Shown here: in pieces, positions 24,568 to 37,037 of the stretch | Layout of the letters: the number at the start of each line of letters is the position of its first letter | How positions within the stretch are numbered: the stretch's first letter is position 1 | DNA from: Pseudomonadota bacterium | GTDB taxonomy: Bacteria; Pseudomonadota; Gammaproteobacteria; Burkholderiales; Thiobacillaceae | Length of the DNA: 43,531 nucleotides | NCBI GenBank assembly: GCA_030653935.1 | Contig: JAURYL010000061.1 | Coordinates: 1-43,531 of the forward strand | Direction: 5' to 3' | Notes under the pieces: generated by a model | What the model saw: only the letters and a program-made list of their open reading frames with translations | Told to the model about the DNA's origin: nothing | Databases searched by the model: none | Made by a program: the position numbers and the translations under genes

Positions 24568-26844
24568 TCATGCCGTAGCCCGCAACCTTCTTCGATACCC
24601 CGCCACCGCCGGCCAGATCAAAGCCAGCAGCACGGCCACGGCCAGCAAGAGTGGCCAGCGCGCCGGCTGGTTCCACTTCGTCTGATAGGCGGCGCGCGCG
24701 GCGGGGTCGACGCGGCGGTATTTGAGCAGGTTGTGAGTCATCAGGTTGGGCTTGGCGTTCTTCACCCAACTGTGCCGCAAACCGAAGCTCTTGGGGTGGA
24801 AGGCGAAGACCCAGGGCGCGTCCTCGCGCGCCAGCTTCACCATCGCGTCGATCACCGCCTGCCGTTCCGGGCCGTTGTCCATGTCCTTCATGCGCTCGAA
24901 CAGGCGGTCGAACTCCGGGTTCTGGTAATTGGCCGCGTTCTCGCCGCCGACGCCAACCTTGCGGTTGGGACCGTAGAGCAGAAACAGGAAGTTTTCCGGA
25001 TCGGGGTAATCGGCGTTCCAGCCCCATTCGAACAGTTGCGCGCCGCCCTTGCCCATCTTGTCCTGGAAGCGGTTGTAGTCAGTGGCGCGGATCACCAACT
25101 GAATGTCCAGTTTGGCGAACTGCTTGCGGAACCAGTCCATGCGCGACTTGGCTTCCGGGCCGCTGGCGGGTGTGTCGAAGTAGAGGGTGAGCGGCTGCCC
25201 GGTGACGGCATCGCGGCCGTTGGGGTAACCGGCCTCGGCCAGGAGTTTCTTCGCGTCTTCAAGGGGGCGGCGTTTGAAGCGGTTGCAGTTGGCCAAACCT
25301 GGTGACTCCCCCCTTTGCAAAAGGGGGGTGGGGGGGGATTTCTGCGCGGGTTGCGTACCTGCCAACGTAGCTAAATCCCCCCTGCCCCCCTTTTCCAAAG
25401 GGGGGTTCCCACAGTCCGCCCGGAACACCACCGGATTCATCCCCGCCAACCCGTCCCGATAGCCGAAGATGCCCGGCGGCAACGGCCCCTGTCCGGGCAG
25501 GCCGCGCCCATTCAGAAAGATGGAAATGAACTCGTCGTAGTCGATGGCGATGGACAGGGCCTGGCGCAGTTTGCGCGCCCGTTCCGACAAACCGCCCACC
25601 ACCGGGTCGAGCATGTTGAAGCCCATGTAGTTGAGCGAAGGCCGCGCGGCGGTAGCCAGCAGGATGCCGCGCGAGCGCATGTCGTCGGTCAGGTCCGGCT
25701 CGCCCTTGGCGTTCATGCGGATGGCCTGATCGAAGCTGTCGGAACTCACCCCGGAAGCGTCGTAATAGCCTTGCAGGAACTTGTTCCAGTACGGCACATC
25801 TTCTTTTTCCAGCGAATAGATCACCGTGTCGACCATCGGCAGACGCTTGCCCGCGTCGTCCAGCAGCCCCGCCTCGCGGTCACCGGGATCGCCCTCGGTC
25901 GGGTAGAAATCGTCGTGGTAATGCGGGTTCTTTTGCAGGCGCATCACCCGGTTGGGGTCGTTTTCGGCCAAGTAATAGGCGCCCGTGCCCACCGGCTGCC
26001 AGTCGAGGGTGAAATTCCGCTCCGCCATCCCCGGCTGCCGATAGAAGCGTTCCGCCTCCTCCGGCACCGGCGCGAAGAACGGCATGCCCAGCCAGTAGAC
26101 GAACTGCGGATACTTGCCCTTGATGCGGATGCGATAGGTGTAACGATCCACCACATAGGCGCCGGGAAAGTCGTATTTCACGATGTCCAGGTAAGCATCC
26201 TTCGGCAGTTCCTTGGACGCCTTGCCCAGGGCCTTCGCCAAATCTTTCAGGCCGACGATGTAATCCGCCATCAACCCGAGGATGGGCGACTGCACGCGCG
26301 GATGCGCCAGACGACGCACCTGGTAGACGTAATCGGCGGCGATCAACTCGCGCGTGCCCGTCTCCGGGAAATCCTCGAAACGGGCGATGCCCGCCAGTTC
26401 CTCCGGCTTGATCGGCACATAGCGCGGCTTGCCCGCCGCGTCCCTGGCAAAGGCCGGATGCGGCTGATAGCGGATGCCCGGCTTGATGCGAATCTCGTAC
26501 TCCGACACCGCGATCTTCGCCGCCGCCACATCGGCCGGCAGCTCCCGCCCCTGAGCATCGAGATAACGCACCGTCGGCATCGCCGCCGCGGTCTGCGGCT
26601 CCAGTTGATAAGGCCGTTTCAGATAGTGGTATTGCAGCGGCGGCTCGTAGATGTTGCCGAGGAAAACGTACTCGTTCTCGCTATAGGAACGCGCCGGGTC
26701 GAGATGCTTGGGCCGCTCGCCGAAGGCGGAATAGACAACGGACGCGCTTGCCTTTTTGCCACCCTCGGCAGCGGAATAAGGACTGTTCACTGGCTGCGAA
26801 CAGGCGGCGAGGAACAGCAAGGTCAGGAGAAGAAAATGCGGCAT
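24568..26844 (-). CDS. Peptide-binding lipoprotein of ABC transporter, with in-frame repeat
   Basis: A 758-residue family 5 solute-binding protein, larger than the usual 520-600. The N-terminus MPHFLLLTLLFLAACSQ has a lipobox (LAAC). Family landmarks: AFGERPKHLDPARSYS, YEIRIKPGIRYQPHPAF, VGTGAYYLAEND, DYDEFISIFLNGRG and LAEAGYPNGRD. Residues about 480-513 (NPPLEKGGRGDLATLAGTQP and following) come from repeat B (25307-25407), with RADC before and ANC after the block. The C-terminus ends in a hydrophobic helix, WPLLLAVAVLLALIWPAVAGYRRR, an additional membrane anchor unusual for this family. The ATG lies 5 bases after the res stop. Confidence 0.9.
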   Translation of the reverse strand: MPHFLLLTLLFLAACSQPVNSPYSAAEGGKKASASVVYSAFGERPKHLDPARSYSENEYVFLGNIYEPPLQYHYLKRPYQLEPQTAAAMPTVRYLDAQGRELPADVAAAKIAVSEYEIRIKPGIRYQPHPAFARDAAGKPRYVPIKPEELAGIARFEDFPETGTRELIAADYVYQVRRLAHPRVQSPILGLMADYIVGLKDLAKALGKASKELPKDAYLDIVKYDFPGAYVVDRYTYRIRIKGKYPQFVYWLGMPFFAPVPEEAERFYRQPGMAERNFTLDWQPVGTGAYYLAENDPNRVMRLQKNPHYHDDFYPTEGDPGDREAGLLDDAGKRLPMVDTVIYSLEKEDVPYWNKFLQGYYDASGVSSDSFDQAIRMNAKGEPDLTDDMRSRGILLATAARPSLNYMGFNMLDPVVGGLSERARKLRQALSIAIDYDEFISIFLNGRGLPGQGPLPPGIFGYRDGLAGMNPVVFRADCGNPPLEKGGRGDLATLAGTQPAQKSPPTPLLQRGESPGLANCNRFKRRPLEDAKKLLAEAGYPNGRDAVTGQPLTLYFDTPASGPEAKSRMDWFRKQFAKLDIQLVIRATDYNRFQDKMGKGGAQLFEWGWNADYPDPENFLFLLYGPNRKVGVGGENAANYQNPEFDRLFERMKDMDNGPERQAVIDAMVKLAREDAPWVFAFHPKSFGLRHSWVKNAKPNLMTHNLLKYRRVDPAARAAYQTKWNQPARWPLLLAVAVLLALIWPAVAGYRRRLRATA
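25307..25407. repeat. Palindromic repeat family B inside the binding-protein gene
   Basis: CCCCCCTTTGCAAAAGGGGG G at the left, then GGGGGGATTTCTGCG..., a central unique part, then CTAAATCCCCCCTG and CCCCCCTTTTCCAAAGGGGG G at the right. Same arms and length class as 22175-22271 and 41139-41235, different centre. Confidence 0.88.
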
Positions 26845-26849
26845 GGGCG

Positions 26850-29800
26850 CTATCTTGCCAGCAAATCAGGTCGGCCTTGACCACCAACCGCGCCGACCGA
26901 TCGTTTGAACACCTCTTCCACGTAATCCGGGGTGTCCTTCTGGAACAGCACATGGCGGTCGGCGAAGTCTTTCCAGCCCGCCACAGGGTTTGCCAAAACA
27001 TCAGGCTTCCACCAGCGCACATTCCCCATCGGCGTGTTCGAAATCACGAACGAGTGCAGTGAAATATTCCCGGCCCGCGCCGGGTCTTTCGCGGCCAACT
27101 TGCGTTCGATCTCCTTGATGGTCCGGTAGAACTTCAGCTTCGGGTCTTCCAGGCCCTCGCTACGCAGGATGCCTTTCGGGTCCACGAAAATCACATGCTG
27201 GCGCGCCCCTTCCACCACCCACAACAGGAAGTCCGGAAAGAAGTTGCCGGCCTCGAAGAAGCCCACGCCACGCCCACGCGACTGGTTGCGCAGCAGGTAA
27301 ATCTCCCTACCTTCCAGCAAGGCCGGCTTCGACTCGTAATAGCGGCGCAGATCGGCCACGAAATCCCGCTCACCTTCGTTGAGCGCCACCGGGGTGATGT
27401 TGAACAAATCGGTATCTGTTTTTTTACCGAGGTGCAGCAGAGGTGCGTAGAGATGGCGGTCGAAGAAGATCGCCTCGCCCTTGCCGCCGATGTTGAAGTC
27501 ATGCAGCAACCCATCACGGATGTTCTGCTCCAGTTCCCGCAAGCGCTGAATGATCAACATCTCCGACTGATCCACCAGCACCTGGTATTCCGCGATGAAA
27601 TTCGGATCGGCCGGGTCCAGCTCCCGGTATTCGCGGAAAGGCGCTTCGTAAGCGTCCTTCTGGAATTTGTAGAAACGGTCGCAATACTTCTTCAGCAGCG
27701 CCGTCGCGATCTCCTCCCACTCCGCCACCTGCTCGAAGCGTTCGAAGGCCAGCGTCTCCCTGGGCACATACAGCTTGTACCAACCGTTGTTGGGGGGGGT
27801 CAGCAAGGCGCGCGCGGTTTCCCTGTTCAGGTTCAGGTTGTGCCAGCCCCGCTCTGCCTTGAGCTGCTGCAACTTGAGGTAGATCACGTCGAAATCCATG
27901 AAAGCCAAGTGCTGCTCGGTCAGCACGCCCGTGTGCAGATGGCTAACCAACTGGGTAACCCGCACGCCTTTGCTGGCCTTGGAGGCCACCCGCGGATACC
28001 AATCCAGCACCACCGCCTCGGCGCCCAGACTGATTTCGTCGGACAGCCCCAAGGTGGTTTTCTTTTCCTTCCGGAAATTGATGTTCTCCGGCACCCGCAC
28101 GGTAATCAGCGGCACGCTCGGCAGCTTGATCTTCACCGGGATGGTGATGCGCTCCCGGCTATCCGGCTTGCGGATGCCCTCGCCTTCCAGAAACGCATTG
28201 AAGCGCGCCATGTAATCCGACTTCACCCCGAACACGTTCAAGGTTTCCAGGATGGGCAGTCGATGATCCTTGGCGACCCACTCCAATTCCCGCATTTCCG
28301 TGGACTCGCGGGCCGCCCAATGAATGGCGCGGCTGCGTTTCAGGCTGTGGGCATAGCCGCGCAAGCGCACCCCTCGGCCGAACAACTGGATGATTTCCGA
28401 GCCCTCGTTCTGCCCCACATACATGAGCCCCAAGGTGGACACCCGGTAACTGTTCCAGCCCTCGGAAAAACGCTTGGAGCCGATCAGCAGATTGAGGCGG
28501 GAATCCGGGGTGTTCAGGGTGCGGAACAGCGAGGTGCTGAATTCCTTGTCGTTGACGATCAGTTCATCGTGCTCCCGGCACAGGTCCGCCACCTTCTTGG
28601 CATCGCCCACGTTGACCACGCCGAAGGGCTCGTCGGAAGTCCCCAGGCGCAAGGCCAGTTCACCATCGCCGCCGACCAGATAATCCACATGCAGGCCGCC
28701 GCCCCTGGGTGCGTTGAACAGCCGTTGCAGAATCCCGGCCAGCACGGTTTGCGCCGTGGCGCGGGTTTCCCGCAGGTAGCCGAAGGCCTCGGCGAAGATG
28801 TCCCGGTCGCGGCCATCCAGCAGGCCCGTCTCGCCACTCAGCAACTTCTCCAGATGCGCCAGGGTGGTCTTGCGCTTGCCCTCCGCCACCAGCTCGGCCA
28901 GGAACAGCAGGATGTCCACCACGTCCGAAACCTGTTTACGGTTTTCCGTGCGCACCGCCGTCACCTTGCCGCCGACGAACACCCACAAGGGCTTGTCGAT
29001 GGCGAACGGCTTGTAGCGGCCGCGCGCATCCTCGAACAGGCACAACTGCTGATAGAAGCTCAGCAGGCAGGCGGTCAGGTAAAGCTGGCGCCGCTCCCGG
29101 TCCGCTTGGGCCGCATCGTCCCCCTCGATATTCAATATCTGGAAATCCTTGCCGAAGCCATCGGCATGGAAATAACGGTAGGAGTAATCGAACAGAATCG
29201 ACTTCGCGTACTCGTCCACCGTACTCGCGCTGGACGCCGCCGCCTGGCCCAGGGTGGCGGAATACTCGAAAGTAAACCCCTCCTTCGCCAGCCGGGAACG
29301 CATCTCCGACCACACCTCGCCCTGGGAACCGCGATGCGCCTCATCGATGAACACCAGGTTGTTGGCGAGAAACTGATCCACTGAAACCGTCTTCTTCTTG
29401 CCCTCCTCGCGCAGCTTGTTCATGTCGATCACATCGACGATCTGGCCGGAGTACATCGTCCCGGTACGGTTCTTGTCGAAGGGCGCGGCGGCGATGCCGG
29501 AAAGCTTGAACTCCTCCAGGTGCTGGTGCGTCAGCCCCTCGTTGGGCGTCAGCAGCAGCACCCGGTTCAACTCGCGGGTGCGCTTGGCCTTGGCCAGATA
29601 ATGCCGGTACTGCAACAGATTGACGTGCATCAGCAGCGTCTTGCCGCTGCCCGTAGCGTTCCAGAACGCCACCTTGCGCAGAGACTCCGGGGTGTAGGGG
29701 GTGAGCAGATCGCCCTCGCGCTCGCCCCATTCCAGCAAGGCCGCGTTGAACGTCTCCAGATGCCGGTTCAACGCCTCCAGCAAGCCGGCCGCGTCGCGGA

Positions 29801-30146
29801 AATACCAATCGAGATAAATCTCGCAGAACAGCAAAGTCAGGTACTGGAAATACTTCCACTGGATGCGACTGGCGCGGCGGCCATTGATCGCCTCGCCATG
29901 GTGGGCGATGTTCCGGTCGTACTCCACCAGTTGTTCGTAAGTCAGCGGCCCGCCCGGCGGCAACAGGCGTTCCAGTTCCTCCATGAACCGGGAAGTCCCG
30001 TCCACCTCGCGCACTTCCAGGGATTCATCGGTAAGGCGCTTGGTCACCTCACGGAAGGTGTCCTGATCCAGATCATAAGGATGGCCACCGAACAGGCTGA
30101 GGAAGAAGCGGTTGAGGACGAGTTTGTGGGGGAAAGGGACGTTCAT
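26850..30146 (-). CDS. Type III restriction enzyme Res-type helicase-nuclease
   Basis: A 1098-residue SF2 helicase with C-terminal nuclease, the restriction subunit of a type III system that cleaves DNA with unmodified, suitably oriented sites. Walker A FWNATGSGKTLLMHVN (residues about 164-170), LLTPNEGLTHQHL, DEAH box in FIDEAHRGSQGEVW (about 268), YSATL, LIGSKRFSEGWNSYRVSTLGL, and QLFGRGVRLRG (motif VI). Near the C-terminus, FFPDFLLWVV and HVIFVDPKG look like the PD-(D/E)XK nuclease motif. ATG 30146 has GGAG upstream and overlaps the PIN-like gene stop as ATGA. Co-operonic with mod, ATPase and PIN-like genes. Confidence 0.9.
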   Translation of the reverse strand: MNVPFPHKLVLNRFFLSLFGGHPYDLDQDTFREVTKRLTDESLEVREVDGTSRFMEELERLLPPGGPLTYEQLVEYDRNIAHHGEAINGRRASRIQWKYFQYLTLLFCEIYLDWYFRDAAGLLEALNRHLETFNAALLEWGEREGDLLTPYTPESLRKVAFWNATGSGKTLLMHVNLLQYRHYLAKAKRTRELNRVLLLTPNEGLTHQHLEEFKLSGIAAAPFDKNRTGTMYSGQIVDVIDMNKLREEGKKKTVSVDQFLANNLVFIDEAHRGSQGEVWSEMRSRLAKEGFTFEYSATLGQAAASSASTVDEYAKSILFDYSYRYFHADGFGKDFQILNIEGDDAAQADRERRQLYLTACLLSFYQQLCLFEDARGRYKPFAIDKPLWVFVGGKVTAVRTENRKQVSDVVDILLFLAELVAEGKRKTTLAHLEKLLSGETGLLDGRDRDIFAEAFGYLRETRATAQTVLAGILQRLFNAPRGGGLHVDYLVGGDGELALRLGTSDEPFGVVNVGDAKKVADLCREHDELIVNDKEFSTSLFRTLNTPDSRLNLLIGSKRFSEGWNSYRVSTLGLMYVGQNEGSEIIQLFGRGVRLRGYAHSLKRSRAIHWAARESTEMRELEWVAKDHRLPILETLNVFGVKSDYMARFNAFLEGEGIRKPDSRERITIPVKIKLPSVPLITVRVPENINFRKEKKTTLGLSDEISLGAEAVVLDWYPRVASKASKGVRVTQLVSHLHTGVLTEQHLAFMDFDVIYLKLQQLKAERGWHNLNLNRETARALLTPPNNGWYKLYVPRETLAFERFEQVAEWEEIATALLKKYCDRFYKFQKDAYEAPFREYRELDPADPNFIAEYQVLVDQSEMLIIQRLRELEQNIRDGLLHDFNIGGKGEAIFFDRHLYAPLLHLGKKTDTDLFNITPVALNEGERDFVADLRRYYESKPALLEGREIYLLRNQSRGRGVGFFEAGNFFPDFLLWVVEGARQHVIFVDPKGILRSEGLEDPKLKFYRTIKEIERKLAAKDPARAGNISLHSFVISNTPMGNVRWWKPDVLANPVAGWKDFADRHVLFQKDTPDYVEEVFKRSVGAVGGQGRPDLLAR

Positions 30147-30634
30147 GCGGCGGGCTCCGGACAGGCATGAGCGGGGCATAGCTGTTTAACCGGCACCCCA
30201 AGCGCCTTGATGAACGTGGCTTGTTCATGCCAATCCGAATCCAACGCGTTGACCACCGCGCCCTTGGCGACAACGGCAACTGCTAAAAATTTACGGTCGC
30301 TCTTGTCCAAGGAATTTGCCGGTAACTCCTCAAATCCACGCGTCTCGTCCGCCACAGGCGAAATGGAAACCTGTTTTACCCGTTTGTCCAAGTACATGTG
30401 ATCGTGGAGGAATTTGTAAAACAAATCCCCCGTGCCGGGCTGGCCTTTGTAATTCAGATAAGGCCGATATTCATCCAAAATTAAACCGCCGGCATCGAGT
30501 AATATTTGGTCCCGCGATTTAACCGAAGCCAGCTTTTCCAGAAATTCGACACAATCATATTGGCAACCCAGACTGGCGTGCGTGTCCCGCCCATTGGCGG
30601 CAATGGTGACATTGGTTTCCACGACGACTTTCAT
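30143..30634 (-). CDS. PIN-like nuclease protein of the type III RM operon
   Basis: A 163-residue protein beginning [15 protein letters not shown]. The order of acidic residues fits a PIN-like fold: ETN at the first strand, GLILDEYRPYL, then LDKSDRKFLAVAVVAKGAVVNALDSDW with three Asp, ending FIKALGVPVKQLCP. The usual first Asp (DTN) is Glu here. Such proteins are RNA or DNA nucleases; target and role here are unknown. It overlaps the ATPase gene upstream and res downstream by ATGA junctions, so its product is probably made in fixed ratio to both. No antitoxin partner is visible. Confidence 0.65.
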   Translation of the reverse strand: MKVVVETNVTIAANGRDTHASLGCQYDCVEFLEKLASVKSRDQILLDAGGLILDEYRPYLNYKGQPGTGDLFYKFLHDHMYLDKRVKQVSISPVADETRGFEELPANSLDKSDRKFLAVAVVAKGAVVNALDSDWHEQATFIKALGVPVKQLCPAHACPEPAA

Positions 30635-32003
30635 GCCTTGGCCATTTCCATTTTTCTTCTAAGGATAGCCTTGCGGGTTTCAGCAATTTCTGTCATTTCA
30701 TCGCCGAAGAACTCGGGTGGCCAATTCAGGATTTCCCCGAACAAGTCCATTTCAAGATCGACCAACTTTGATTCACCACCCACGCTATCGCAGAAATACA
30801 ACTTGATGTCTTCCGACGAATAGCTGTTTTCCGCGACACGGCGCTGGAAACGTCGCAGCAGGTGTTCACTATGGCTTTCAACAATGACCTGCAAATTTCT
30901 GGCTTTCGCCACCGTCATGATGACATCGGCCAAACCGCTTTGCACTGAAGGATGCAAATGAATTTCCGGTTGCTCCATGAGCACCGTACTGCCTTCCGGG
31001 ACGTAATAAAGCAGAACCAAAGCGGGCAATACCTGAGAAACGCCGAACCCCACATCGGTCAGTAAGGCCTCCGAACTCTTGGTATCACGCTTTACAACGG
31101 CACGATACAAATTCGCGCCAGAGCCTATCTCCTCAATCTTGAACTCGTGGATCAGACGTAACTCCTTAAGCCAATAGGCAATCATTTCCTGGAATGGCTT
31201 GTAGTGTGTACGTCCGCCATGATTGCGTACTTCATTGCGTGCCGTTGCCGATAACATCGCCTCAATGGTGCGCTCACCGCGTAAACCCACGTCCAAGGGG
31301 CTGGTGCCCGACCACGGATATTCCCGTTTTGGATACTCGCGTAAAGGCCCGAGGTAATAGATTGAATCCATCATCGCCTCATACTCCGTCGCGAACAGGC
31401 TAAGGAACTCGGCATTCTGGTAATAAGTCTTCGCCTGCCCCGGAAACAAGTGAGTCTTGATTGGCCCTGGCAAAGACCAGGCACGTTGTTTGTTGCGGAT
31501 AAACCGGAAATCCAAATCATCTGGGCAATCAGCATTCAGTTGAAATTCCGTGCTCCCAGCTTTTTTAGGGGTTATTGAAAAACGAAAACCACCGAATGCG
31601 TATTCCAAATAATCCGACGTCAGCAAATTGCCTTGCGGATGCGCCACAGACCGGATACTTAAACTGGAATCACTGGCTAGCACCTCGGTGCGTTTCTTCA
31701 TGGGGTCGTAAATGCTGGCCTTCTGCGGCAGAGACCATTTGATTCCCCACTCCAGATTGGCTTCGACATTGTGGGCATGCACCACATCCCGGTAACTGCC
31801 CAGGTTGACCAACTGCCCTGGGCCGCCGAAGTCCAGCACAAGACCAAGATCGGTCGCGTTCTTGGTCTGTTTCAGCAACAACAAAAATTGCAGCAGGCTG
31901 CTCTTGCCGGAACTGTTGGTGCCGAACAAGCCAGTGACCCGGCCTAGTTTGATGTCCAGGGTTTTCCAGGCTTTGAAGTTGTTTACCACCAGTCGATCCA
32001 GCA

Positions 32004-32004
<1 letters not shown>
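30631..32004 (-). CDS. AAA/ABC-type ATPase with DUF3696-like C-terminus
   Basis: A 457-residue OLD/ABC-type ATPase: [39 protein letters not shown] (Walker A at 28-36), Q-loop region, [16 protein letters not shown] (signature-like), [21 protein letters not shown] (Walker B and D-loop) and VESHSEHLL. The C-terminus [27 protein letters not shown] resembles DUF3696. Relatives act as nucleotide-driven sensors in phage defence (for instance in Septu, Gabija or PARIS-type pairs). ATG 32004 shares a base with the mod stop (TGATG), with GGAGGAGG upstream; an adjacent GTG is possible. It pairs with the following PIN-like gene. Confidence 0.82.
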
Positions 32005-35273
<3,269 letters not shown>

Positions 35274-35342
35274 GGGGTATCCGTGGATAAAGCTATAGGT
35301 GGTGTGTTTGCGCTGGTCGGGCTGCCGAAGAGGTGAGTCCGG

Positions 35343-35846
35343 CTATTCGCCGACGTCGCGCAGTACGGCGTCGATGAGGGCTTGGCGCAAGTAAATGCCG
35401 TTGGCCTGTAAGCGATCGATATAGGGTTTGAGCGGACCGATCAGTCCGGCCTTTTTCGCGCGCCGCAAGATGCCCAAGGTGCCGATGCGGTCAACGCCGA
35501 AGCGTTCCGCCACTCGGCGGGCCTGGGCGTCGTCCAGGAGTACGGTGCTGCCGGGTAGCTCCATCGCCAGGGCGATGGCTTCGGCTTCGCCGCGATCCAC
35601 CAGGATGTTCAAGGTGCTCAGAGAGGTAGCCTCGGCATGGCGAATTTCCAGCCAGTTCGCTTGGCTGACTTCATGCGAGCCGGGCATGCCGGCGTCCTGA
35701 ACGGTGATTTCTTCCCACACGCTTTGGGGTATGACGACACGGCGATACAGCCGGTGGAGCAAATCGAGTTGGCCAATGATGGTCAGGGCAATGAGCGGGC
35801 CGCTGTCGCCGATGATGGTGAGGGGGAGGGGACCGCTTTCAGGCAT
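35343..35846 (-). CDS. DUF3368 PIN-type toxin
   Basis: A 167-residue PIN-like protein of the DUF3368 group, the usual toxin partner of UPF0175. IIGDSGPLIALTIIGQLDLLHRLY carries the first Asp, VVIPQSVWEEI, RGEAEAIALAMEL the acidic centre, LLDDAQARRVAERFG the last Asp pair, and IGTLGILRRAKKAGLI the typical C-terminal helix. The start is ATG 35846 or ATG 35858; both lie inside the end of the antitoxin gene. It lies 69 bases upstream of mod, on the same strand. Confidence 0.85.
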   Translation of the reverse strand: MPESGPLPLTIIGDSGPLIALTIIGQLDLLHRLYRRVVIPQSVWEEITVQDAGMPGSHEVSQANWLEIRHAEATSLSTLNILVDRGEAEAIALAMELPGSTVLLDDAQARRVAERFGVDRIGTLGILRRAKKAGLIGPLKPYIDRLQANGIYLRQALIDAVLRDVGE

Positions 35847-36090
35847 CGCGCAACTCATCCGCGATCTGGTCGTCGTCCAGGTTGATTACGGGTATCCGCA
35901 GCCGGCCGAGTTCGAACATGAAGCGCAGTTTGTCCATGTGGCAGAAGTCGGCGGCTTTGCCCAGGGTGAGTCGGTGCGTTTCAAACAGCTTGGCGGCGAG
36001 CAGGAAGGCCAGTTCTTCTTCCAGGGCTTCCGGCGCTTTGCCGGAGAGCACCAGCAGATCATCGGGATAAGGCAATGACAAGGTGTGCAT
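35839..36090 (-). CDS. UPF0175 family antitoxin
   Basis: An 83-residue UPF0175 protein, the antitoxin of UPF0175/DUF3368 pairs: PEALEEELAFLLAAKLFETHRLTLGKAADFCHMDKLRFMFELGRLRIPVINL. The helix-turn-helix-like core (LTLGKAADFCHM) fits autorepression. It overlaps the toxin gene by 8 bases. A second, diverged pair is present at 42521-43256. Confidence 0.85.
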   Translation of the reverse strand: MHTLSLPYPDDLLVLSGKAPEALEEELAFLLAAKLFETHRLTLGKAADFCHMDKLRFMFELGRLRIPVINLDDDQIADELRDA

Positions 36091-36186
36091 GGTCAGGCTC
36101 CTGGGGGTACGTGCGCGGTGCGTGAATCTTTGAATGTGGCGTGGATGGGGAGATGGTATTCACAAGATCATTGGACCTTCCAGAAA

Positions 36187-36591
36187 TCACACCCTGATCT
36201 CGTTCAGCAAATCCGGATGCCGGTCCAGCACCCTGAGCAGCTTGACCAGGGCCAGGGGCGGTTTGGTCTTGCCGTTTTCATAACGGGAGAAGGCGTTGAC
36301 GCCGCCACCAAAGAGTTCGGCGGCTTCGCGCTGGTCCAGGGCGAGTTTCTTGCGGACGCTGGCAATGTAGGCGGGGTCCACGTAGGCGCCGTTCACCTGG
36401 CGTTGGAATTCGCCCATCAAGGCGCTTACCCGGCCGCCTTGTTCCCGGTCCAGGATGACCTCGCCACAGGCGGGACAGTGGTCCCCCGTCACCTGGGGAA
36501 TGGCGGTGGTTTCCCCTTTGTAGGAGTAGGGCATGTCTCGCGTGTCATGAATGAGGTCGGCGGCGCCGCATACGGGACATTTCATGGTCAT
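36187..36591 (-). CDS. mqsA: MqsA-type antitoxin, toxin partner lost
   Basis: A 134-residue protein with the MqsA layout: N-terminal zinc domain MKCPVCGAADLIHDTRD and DHCPACGEVILD (two CxxC pairs), linker, and a C-terminal HTH-XRE domain (IRKKLAL-type: VRKKLALDQREAAELFGGGVNAFSRYENGKTKPPLAL). MqsA binds and neutralises the MqsR ribonuclease and represses the operon. In intact loci mqsR lies immediately upstream with an overlapping stop; here only its last codons remain (36588-36632). ATG 36591 overlaps the remnant's TGA. Confidence 0.9.
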   Translation of the reverse strand: MTMKCPVCGAADLIHDTRDMPYSYKGETTAIPQVTGDHCPACGEVILDREQGGRVSALMGEFQRQVNGAYVDPAYIASVRKKLALDQREAAELFGGGVNAFSRYENGKTKPPLALVKLLRVLDRHPDLLNEIRV

Positions 36592-36632
36592 CGTTCCTTG
36601 AAGGACACAATCAGCAGGTCGTCAACGACAGC
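36588..36632 (-). pseudogene. mqsR: C-terminal remnant of mqsR toxin gene
   Basis: Reading minus strand into the mqsA start gives VVDDLLIVSFKER and a TGA that overlaps the mqsA ATG. MqsR of E. coli ends HDVLIVSFKEK, so this is its last beta strand. Upstream the frame hits a TAA at the edge of repeat family G (36638-36681), and no other part of MqsR is present. The toxin gene was cut off at or by this repeat. Confidence 0.75.
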
Positions 36633-36637
36633 CGAAA

Positions 36638-36681
36638 TATTGGGTTACGCTGGCAACAAACCGCCGGCTAACCCAACCTAC
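36638..36681. repeat. Palindromic repeat family G, short copy
   Basis: ATATTGGGTTACGCTGGC at the left and GCCGGCTAACCCAACCTAC at the right form an imperfect inverted pair. Relative of 558-669. It directly borders the mqsR remnant. Confidence 0.6.
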
Positions 36682-36704
36682 CTGGCTGACCTTGCCAACC
36701 ATGC

Positions 36705-37037
36705 TCAGGTCTTTGACGGGGAAAAGCAGGCAGTGGGGTTGACGTGTTGCCATAGCCCAGTTTTAACCTTTTTGGTTAATAGCACAACCTTTGTTCCACC
36801 GCCCAGCGAACCTTGAACAGTGTCCGGCCGCGGCTGGCTTTGTGCTGGCGATTTTCCAGGGTGTCGATTCCTCGCCTGACCGCTTTGATGCTGCACTGCG
36901 CGCTCCCTGGAATCTTCGTCTCGAAAGTAGGTCTTTTTATTTGCCGCGCAGTTTGTGGCCAAAGAGTACGGTGAACAAGCACCATGCAATGCCAAGCCTT
37001 GTCGCGTCTCCCCCACATTCCGGTCGCATCTCTGGAC
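36705..37037 (-). other. Gap region with weak transposase-like traces
   Basis: About 330 bases without a gene I can support. One minus-strand frame reads RGIDTLENRQHKASRGRT then LFKVRWAVEQRL, vaguely like the C-terminus of IS5-type transposases, and the neighbouring frame continues for another 25 residues, so it may be a decayed insertion-sequence fragment. The resemblance is weak. Confidence 0.2.

Noticed and set aside
27195-29384. Long plus-strand open frame (about 729 codons) opposite res
   Set aside because: No motif and His/Gln-rich antisense composition; the minus frame has all helicase motifs.
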